A DNA stretch of 64,000 nt from Oscillospiraceae bacterium (lineage in GTDB: Bacteria; Bacillota; Clostridia; Oscillospirales; CAG-272), in the NCBI GenBank assembly GCA_015063805.1, contig SVTK01000016.1, forward strand, positions 1 to 64,000, in the 5' to 3' direction. The number at the start of each line of letters is the position of its first letter. Within the stretch, counting starts at the first letter, position 1. The notes beneath the pieces are model-generated. The model had not been told where the DNA came from and did no database searches. It worked only from the letters and a program-made list of their open reading frames with translations. Below, piece by piece: positions 59,240 to 64,000 of the stretch. Position numbers and translations under genes: made by a program.

Positions 59240-60097
59240 ATGTATTACAGCCTTCTTGCCTTTACCATTTGTCTCTTCGGTGCCGCCTTCGCCATCAATC
59301 AGCAGTATCAGCAGCGCATGGGGAGCGGCTTCTTTGTCGCCTTTTTTTTCAGCGCCCTCAGTGCCTGCGGCGGCATCTGCATCCTTTTTCCCATCAACGG
59401 ATTTCGGTTGGAATTCACCCCCTTCACCCTGATCCTTGCCCTGGTGAATGCCGCGGTGAGTATCTCCTACACCTTCTGCGGGCTGAAGGCCCTGGGCAAG
59501 ATCAATCTATCCATGTATTCCATGTTCGCCATGCTGGGCGGTATGCTCATTCCCGGACTTGCCGGTGTCTTCTTCTATGACGAAGTCATGACGGTGGGCA
59601 AGGCCGTCTGCTACGTGATCATCACCGCGGCCCTTCTCATCCCCGTGGAGTGGAAGGGCGGCCGGGGCGGGCATCTCTTCTACGTCGGCGTGTTTGTGCT
59701 CAATGGCATCTCCGCTCTGTTGGCCAAGGTCTACCAGGCCGCGCCCTACGAGAAGGCCAGTGCCAGCGGCTACTCTCTGCTGGCTTCCATCTGCACCCTC
59801 ATCATCGCCGGTACCATGGCCGCCATCCTCTACCCCGCTTACGGGAAAAAGCTCAAGCTCCTGCCTGCCGCCATCGGCATCTCCCACGGCCTGATCAACC
59901 GGGTGGCCAACTGGCTGCTGGTGATCACGCTGGTGGGCATCCCCGCCTCGGTACAGTTTCCCATCGTCACCGGCGGTGTGATGATCGCCTCCACCATTGT
60001 CTCCTGCTTCTCGGCGAAAAAGCCCACGAAGAAGCAGTTCGCGGCCCTTGGCGTTTCCCTCTTCGGCATCATTTTGATCACTTTGGTTCCAAACTGA
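59240..60097 (+). CDS. DMT-superfamily transporter
   Basis: A 285-residue protein with ten hydrophobic segments, the EamA/DMT pattern of two five-helix halves (ISYTFCGLKALGKINLSMYS and FPIVTGGVMIASTIVSCFSA). DMT carriers move sugars, metabolites or drugs. ATG 59240 has AGGGTGA before it; a GTG at 59231 is possible. A Gfo/Idh gene follows 50 bases later with no promoter of its own, so it is co-transcribed. It probably moves the substrate used by the two oxidoreductases. Confidence 0.82.
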   Translation: MYYSLLAFTICLFGAAFAINQQYQQRMGSGFFVAFFFSALSACGGICILFPINGFRLEFTPFTLILALVNAAVSISYTFCGLKALGKINLSMYSMFAMLGGMLIPGLAGVFFYDEVMTVGKAVCYVIITAALLIPVEWKGGRGGHLFYVGVFVLNGISALLAKVYQAAPYEKASASGYSLLASICTLIIAGTMAAILYPAYGKKLKLLPAAIGISHGLINRVANWLLVITLVGIPASVQFPIVTGGVMIASTIVSCFSAKKPTKKQFAALGVSLFGIILITLVPN

Positions 60098-60147
60098 CGG
60101 AACCGTTCATATCTGCAAAAATTTTTTCACGAAAAGGAGTACAACAA

Positions 60148-61431
60148 ATGGAAAAGATCAGAGTCGGTATTTTCGGTCTGAACCGCGGTGCGGCGCATAT
60201 TCCCGCGCTTCTGGGCAACAATGCCGAAATCGTTGCCGTCTGCGACCAGCGCGAAAACCTCGTGGATTCGGTCCGCAAGAAGCTGGGCGACGGTGTTGGC
60301 TATTACGCGAACTTCGATGAATTCATCGAGCACGGTATGGACGCGGTCCTGCTGGCCAACTACTTCCCCGAGCACGCCCCCTATGCCATCCGCTGCCTGG
60401 AGAGAAACATTCACGTCCTCTCCGAGTGCACCGCCGCCGCGACCATGGCCGACTGCGTTGCCCTGGTCCGCGCCGCCGAAAAATCCAAGGCAAAGTATAT
60501 GCTCAGCGAAAACTTCCCCTTCATGCGCTTCAATGTGGAGATCAAGCGCATCTGTGATTCCGGTACCCTGGGCCAATTCCGCTATGCCGAGGGTGAGTAC
60601 AACCACCCCACCTCGGGCACCGACTTCACCTTCATTAAGCGTTATCGCTACTTTGACCACCACTGGCGTCACTTCCTGCCCAAAACCTATTATTCCACCC
60701 ACTCCTTCGGTCCCATGATGTACTTCACCGGTGCCGAGCCCGTCCGTGTCACTGCTCTCCCCATCTGCTGCCCCAATGACCCCACCCAGAGATTTTACTA
60801 TCTCGGCCGCGCCAGCGACCTGGGTGCTGTTATCACCACCCTCAACAATGACGGCTCGGTGTTCAGAGTCAGCGCAGGCTACGGCGCGCACAACTATGCC
60901 TACCGCGTCTGCGGCTCCAAGGGCCAGGTGGAAAATGTTCGGGGCACCGACGGCAAGATTATGCTTCGCTATAACCCCTGGGATAAGCCCGAGGGTGTGG
61001 AAGAAGCTACCCAGTTCTACGATTCCGTGTGGGATGATCCCGATAAGGAAAAAATTGAAAAGTCCGGCCATGGCGGCGGTGACTTCATCGTGGCTCGTGA
61101 GTTCCTCAATGCCATCCGCAATGACACAACCCCCGTCTTCGACGTTTACTTCGCCACCAAAATGTCCGCCACCGCAATCCTGGCTCACCGTTCCCTGCTG
61201 GAAAAGGGTATGCCCTACGATGTGCCCGATTTCCGCCGCGAAGAGGACCGCGTGAAGTGGGAGAACGATACCATCAGCCCCTTCTGGGGTGCCGATGGAT
61301 CAGCTCCCACCATCCAGTGCGGCTCCGATCCCAACTTCGGCCCCACTGAGGAGCAGTTCCGCGCATTCCGCAGAGACATTGAAGGCATCGTGGATGATGC
61401 AGATGAGTACGCCAAGCCCATGGAGGTCTGA
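60148..61431 (+). CDS. Gfo/Idh/MocA-family oxidoreductase, tandem copy 1
   Basis: A 427-residue oxidoreductase. The Rossmann fold begins EKIRVGIFGLNRGAAHIPALL. The catalytic Lys/Glu region is SECTAAATMADCVALVRAAE, with SENFPFM. The C-terminal domain has GQFRYAEGEYNHPTS and HGGGDFIVAREFLNAI. AAAAGGAGTACAAC precedes the ATG at 60148; the longer in-frame ORF overlaps the transporter. A terminator follows, and the near-identical copy 2 comes after its own promoter. Substrate unknown. Confidence 0.88.
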   Translation: MEKIRVGIFGLNRGAAHIPALLGNNAEIVAVCDQRENLVDSVRKKLGDGVGYYANFDEFIEHGMDAVLLANYFPEHAPYAIRCLERNIHVLSECTAAATMADCVALVRAAEKSKAKYMLSENFPFMRFNVEIKRICDSGTLGQFRYAEGEYNHPTSGTDFTFIKRYRYFDHHWRHFLPKTYYSTHSFGPMMYFTGAEPVRVTALPICCPNDPTQRFYYLGRASDLGAVITTLNNDGSVFRVSAGYGAHNYAYRVCGSKGQVENVRGTDGKIMLRYNPWDKPEGVEEATQFYDSVWDDPDKEKIEKSGHGGGDFIVAREFLNAIRNDTTPVFDVYFATKMSATAILAHRSLLEKGMPYDVPDFRREEDRVKWENDTISPFWGADGSAPTIQCGSDPNFGPTEEQFRAFRRDIEGIVDDADEYAKPMEV

Positions 61432-61463
61432 TCTTTCCCCACACCGAACTGCCGCTTATCTCC

Positions 61464-61498
61464 CAGGTGTCCCGTCCGTTGACGGGACACCTGCTTTT
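61464..61498 (+). terminator. Terminator between the tandem Gfo/Idh genes
   Basis: CAGGTGTCCCGTC and complement with a 4-base loop, then CTTTTT. Confidence 0.88.
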
Positions 61499-61534
61499 TG
61501 GGAGCTGAGAATACTGGGATTTTTCTATATAAAA

Positions 61535-61577
61535 ATGGAAAATTTCTATTTACAAATCCGCCCTTCCCTGCTATAAT
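61535..61577 (+). promoter_or_regulatory. Operator-promoter of the second Gfo/Idh gene
   Basis: ATGGAAAATTTCTAT (61535-61549, one change from the perfect palindrome at 59075), TTTACA (61549-61554), 17 bases, TATAAT (61572-61577). Spacing is identical to that at 59075-59117. Confidence 0.72.
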
Positions 61578-61669
61578 AGGAACAAGATCAGTCCCTTTAG
61601 GGGCAGATAACCGGTCCTTCACTCCGCCCCGACGGAGCAACACATTAACACAACAAAGGAGTACTACAA

Positions 61670-62956
61670 ATGGAAAAGATCAGAGTCGGTATTTTTGGTC
61701 TGAACCGCGGCGCGGCGCACATCCCCGGCTTCCTCGGCAACAACGCCGATATCGTAGCCGTCTGTGACCAGCGCGAAAATCTGCTGGAGTCTGCCCGCAA
61801 GAAGCTGGGCGATGGCGTCGGCTACTACACCAGCTTCGATGAGTTCATCGAGCATGACATGGATGCGGTTCTGCTGGCCAACTACTTCCACGAGCACACT
61901 CCCTTTGCCATCCGCTGCCTGGAGAAGAACATCCACGTTCTGGCAGAGTGCACCGCTTCCTCCACCATGGCTGAGTGCGTAGCTCTGGTTCGCGCTGCCG
62001 AGAAATCCAAGGCAAAGTTCATGCTCTGCGAGAACTATCCCTTCCGCCGTGCCTGCGTTGAGATCAAGCGTGTCTGCGACACCGGTACCCTGGGTCAGTT
62101 CCGTTATGCCGAGGGTGAGTACAATCATCCCACTGCCGGCTCCGATATCGCCTTTGTCAAGCGCTACCGCTACTTCGACCGCCACTGGCGGCACTTCCTG
62201 CCCAAGACCTACTACTCCACCCATGCCCTCGCACCCATGATGCACTGCACCGGCGCAACCCCTGTCCGCGTTACGGTTCTGCCCATCTGCTGCGAAAACA
62301 ACAAGCGCACCGAAAACCCCTACCTCCTGTCCCGCTCCAGCGACCTGGGCGCGGTGATCACCACCCTCAACGATGACGGTTCCGTCTTCCGCATCTGCGC
62401 AGGCTTCGGCGCACACAGCGTTGCCTACCGTATCTGCGGCTCCAAGGGTCAGGTAGAAGAAGTCCGCGGCTCCGACGGCAAGATCATGCTCCGCTACAAC
62501 CCCTGGGATAAGCCCGAGGGCGTTGAGGAGGCTACCCAGTTCTACCGCGCAGAGTGGAACGATGCCGACAAGGATCTCATCGAGAAGTCCGGCCACGGCG
62601 GCGGCGACTTCCTGGTTGTCCGCGAGTTCCTCAACTGCATCCGCAACGATACACAGCCCTGCTTCGACGCTTACTTCTCCGCGACCATGTCCGCTGTGGC
62701 CATTCTGGGTCACCGCTCCATGCTGCAGAAGGGCGTTCCCTATGACATTCCCGACTTCCACTCCGAAGAAGAGCGCGCAAAGTGGGAAAACGATACCATC
62801 ACACCCTTCTGGGGCGCTGACGGCACGCCTCCCTCCATCCAGTGCGGCTCCGATCCCGACTTCGGCCCCACCGAGGAGCAGTACCGTCTGTACCGCAGAG
62901 ATATCGAAGGCATCACCGATGATGCCGATGAGTACAGCAAGCCCGTACAGGCCTAA
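61670..62956 (+). CDS. Gfo/Idh/MocA-family oxidoreductase, tandem copy 2
   Basis: A 428-residue paralogue of copy 1. The first 20 residues differ at a single position, and long identical stretches recur (GQFRYAEGEYNHPT, LRYNPWDKPEGVEEATQFY). Differences cluster in the substrate domain (for example LCENYPFRRACVEI against LSENFPFMRFNVEI), so the two may act on different sugars or on successive steps. AAAGGAGTACTACAA precedes ATG 61670. It has its own copy of the operator-promoter and is followed by a terminator. Confidence 0.88.
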   Translation: MEKIRVGIFGLNRGAAHIPGFLGNNADIVAVCDQRENLLESARKKLGDGVGYYTSFDEFIEHDMDAVLLANYFHEHTPFAIRCLEKNIHVLAECTASSTMAECVALVRAAEKSKAKFMLCENYPFRRACVEIKRVCDTGTLGQFRYAEGEYNHPTAGSDIAFVKRYRYFDRHWRHFLPKTYYSTHALAPMMHCTGATPVRVTVLPICCENNKRTENPYLLSRSSDLGAVITTLNDDGSVFRICAGFGAHSVAYRICGSKGQVEEVRGSDGKIMLRYNPWDKPEGVEEATQFYRAEWNDADKDLIEKSGHGGGDFLVVREFLNCIRNDTQPCFDAYFSATMSAVAILGHRSMLQKGVPYDIPDFHSEEERAKWENDTITPFWGADGTPPSIQCGSDPDFGPTEEQYRLYRRDIEGITDDADEYSKPVQA

Positions 62957-62999
62957 TGTCTCCGCATGATCATCCCAGCTCCCTGAAACGGCGCTGAAG

Positions 63000-63036
63000 A
63001 AACGGGTATTCGGTCTCGCGCCGAATACCCGTTTTC
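63000..63036 (+). terminator. Terminator after the second Gfo/Idh gene
   Basis: AAACGGGTATTCGG and complement with a 7-base loop, then TTTTC. Confidence 0.8.
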
Positions 63037-63070
63037 TGCACTTTCCCCAAAACCCCCTCGGAGGTGTCCC

Positions 63071-64000
63071 ATGGCCGATTTCATCCGCATTACCCTTCCC
63101 GCACGCAAGCCCGGCAGCTACCGCCGATGCGACTTTTCGGGAGATATTATCTATCCCTACCTGCGCTTTGGGGATCTTCGCCTGTCATTCTACCGCAATG
63201 ACGATCCTGCAGACAAGCTCTTCGACCGCACCGCCGAGACCATGTGCGAGGGAGGGCTGATCTCCCCCGATGCCCTTCTGGCCTACCGCCGTGCCGTGGG
63301 GCTGACCTTCCCCGAGCCTGACTCGGCGAAGGAAGACTGGCTGGAGGACATTTACCGCACCGTTCTGCGGACCCGCCGGGAGATGCTGGGGGCCGATGCC
63401 CTTGAGTCCCAGCGGGCTGCCTGCATGGATGAACCTCTCACCTTTGACCCCTCCACGGGCATCGACCAGCGGGAGAAGAAGCAGGCTCTTCTGACCGCAG
63501 GGCAAACGATGATCTTTGCCCTCTTTGATCCCGCCTTCTTTTCCCTCATGGCCGCCGACCTGGAGCAGGCCGCGGCAATGGGGAAAACCGTTTTTCTCCT
63601 CACCGGAGAGCCGGGGGATTCCCTTCCCCCCGCCGCCCCTCTGCGGGAGCGGCTGGCACATCTGCCCGATCTGCACTTCCTCTCTGCCGATGCCGATGCG
63701 GAGGGGGGTGTGCTGGCGGGAATCGCTGATGATGCCGCCCTTCAGGCTGCGACTGAGGCGGGAGAGGTCTGCCTGCTGGCCTACGGCGAGGAAGCCTTCT
63801 TCCATTGCCGGGGTCTGAAGGTGGATGCCGTCATCACCGCCTCCCCCCGGGGATACTACACCCGGACCATGACCAATCTGCTGGGCCGGGGCGGGGATAC
63901 GGTAATCTACGTGCCCCCGGGGCTGGACATCACCGACCATGTCCCCATGGTAGACCGCACCCGGCTCTCCTACCGCCACCTGGCCAACCTTGCCCATGAC
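63071..64000 (+). CDS. Unknown protein, truncated by the window edge
   Basis: Reading from ATG 63071 (GGAGGTGTCCC upstream) gives 310 codons open to the end of the window. I do not recognise the family. The product is soluble, with no signal peptide or membrane helix. It begins MADFIRITLPARKPGSYRRC and has a YCMDEPLTFDPS-like central part (CMDEPLTFDPSTGIDQRE). Repeated AD-rich strands follow, e.g. FLSADADAEGGVLAG. It follows the Gfo/Idh pair after a terminator and may have its own promoter. Confidence 0.6.
   Translation, partial: MADFIRITLPARKPGSYRRCDFSGDIIYPYLRFGDLRLSFYRNDDPADKLFDRTAETMCEGGLISPDALLAYRRAVGLTFPEPDSAKEDWLEDIYRTVLRTRREMLGADALESQRAACMDEPLTFDPSTGIDQREKKQALLTAGQTMIFALFDPAFFSLMAADLEQAAAMGKTVFLLTGEPGDSLPPAAPLRERLAHLPDLHFLSADADAEGGVLAGIADDAALQAATEAGEVCLLAYGEEAFFHCRGLKVDAVITASPRGYYTRTMTNLLGRGGDTVIYVPPGLDITDHVPMVDRTRLSYRHLANLAHD

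Noticed and set aside
1..64000. tRNA, rRNA or prophage genes
   Set aside because: I looked for cloverleaf and rRNA-like conserved blocks and phage structural genes and found none I could support.

Overview
The window is GC-rich DNA that reads as a Clostridia chromosome, most likely an anaerobic gut bacterium of the Oscillospirales/Ruminococcaceae type. The grounds are AAAGGAGG ribosome sites with frequent GTG and TTG starts, TTGACA-N17-TATAAT promoters, cohesin/dockerin proteins, BspA-type leucine-rich repeat proteins, a GGGtGRT operon, a YtrA-type regulator and FeoAB. The taxonomic call is inference from gene content; no rRNA or tRNA gene was seen.

Layout. 1-1.8 kb is AT-richer accessory DNA: a DUF6061-like gene, a remnant transposase-type HTH and an AbrB/RelE toxin-antitoxin pair. 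1.9-4.7 kb holds an MBL-fold hydrolase, a YitT and a DUF554 membrane protein. 4.7-18.4 kb, all on the minus strand, is the most distinctive part. One operon encodes a kinase with an extracellular PASTA/Ig-like sensor, an unknown 453-aa protein and a secreted LRR protein. A second encodes an LRR-dockerin protein, a cohesin-dockerin protein and an SLH-anchored protein with a cohesin-like domain. Both operons carry the same 19-bp element just upstream of their -10 boxes, which suggests common control. 18.7-23.1 kb has a GH43-like enzyme and a cell-wall M6-type protease. 23.3-27.7 kb has glutamine synthetase, an ACT-ACT-MBL fusion and D-serine ammonia-lyase. 27.8-29.0 kb is a cobalamin riboswitch controlling a DUF4430 lipoprotein and an ECF S component. 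29-33 kb has small proteins, an MFS carrier, a yybP-ykoY riboswitch with mntP, and an RHH protein that leads into clpB. 36-39.3 kb is azlCD and feoAB. 39.5-44.3 kb is an FAD oxidoreductase pair and serC-serA. 44.5-50.3 kb is DUF378, a GntP permease, the pduL/scaffold/GGGtGRT operon and a GH39-like enzyme. 50.5-58 kb is YitT, an M20 peptidase, a histidine phosphatase, a Gfo/Idh oxidoreductase and a ytrA-like ABC operon. 58-63 kb is a sugar-type module: an AraC regulator, a DMT transporter and two tandem Gfo/Idh paralogues whose promoters share the same palindromic operator. The last gene runs off the right edge.

A family of GC-rich hairpin repeats, with a CTTTTTGAAAAAAG-type centre and an AAAACTTTC flank, sits in at least six intergenic gaps. 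In two of them it supplies the stop codon and last residues of clpB and feoB.

All functions are read from motifs and remembered families. No database search was run.
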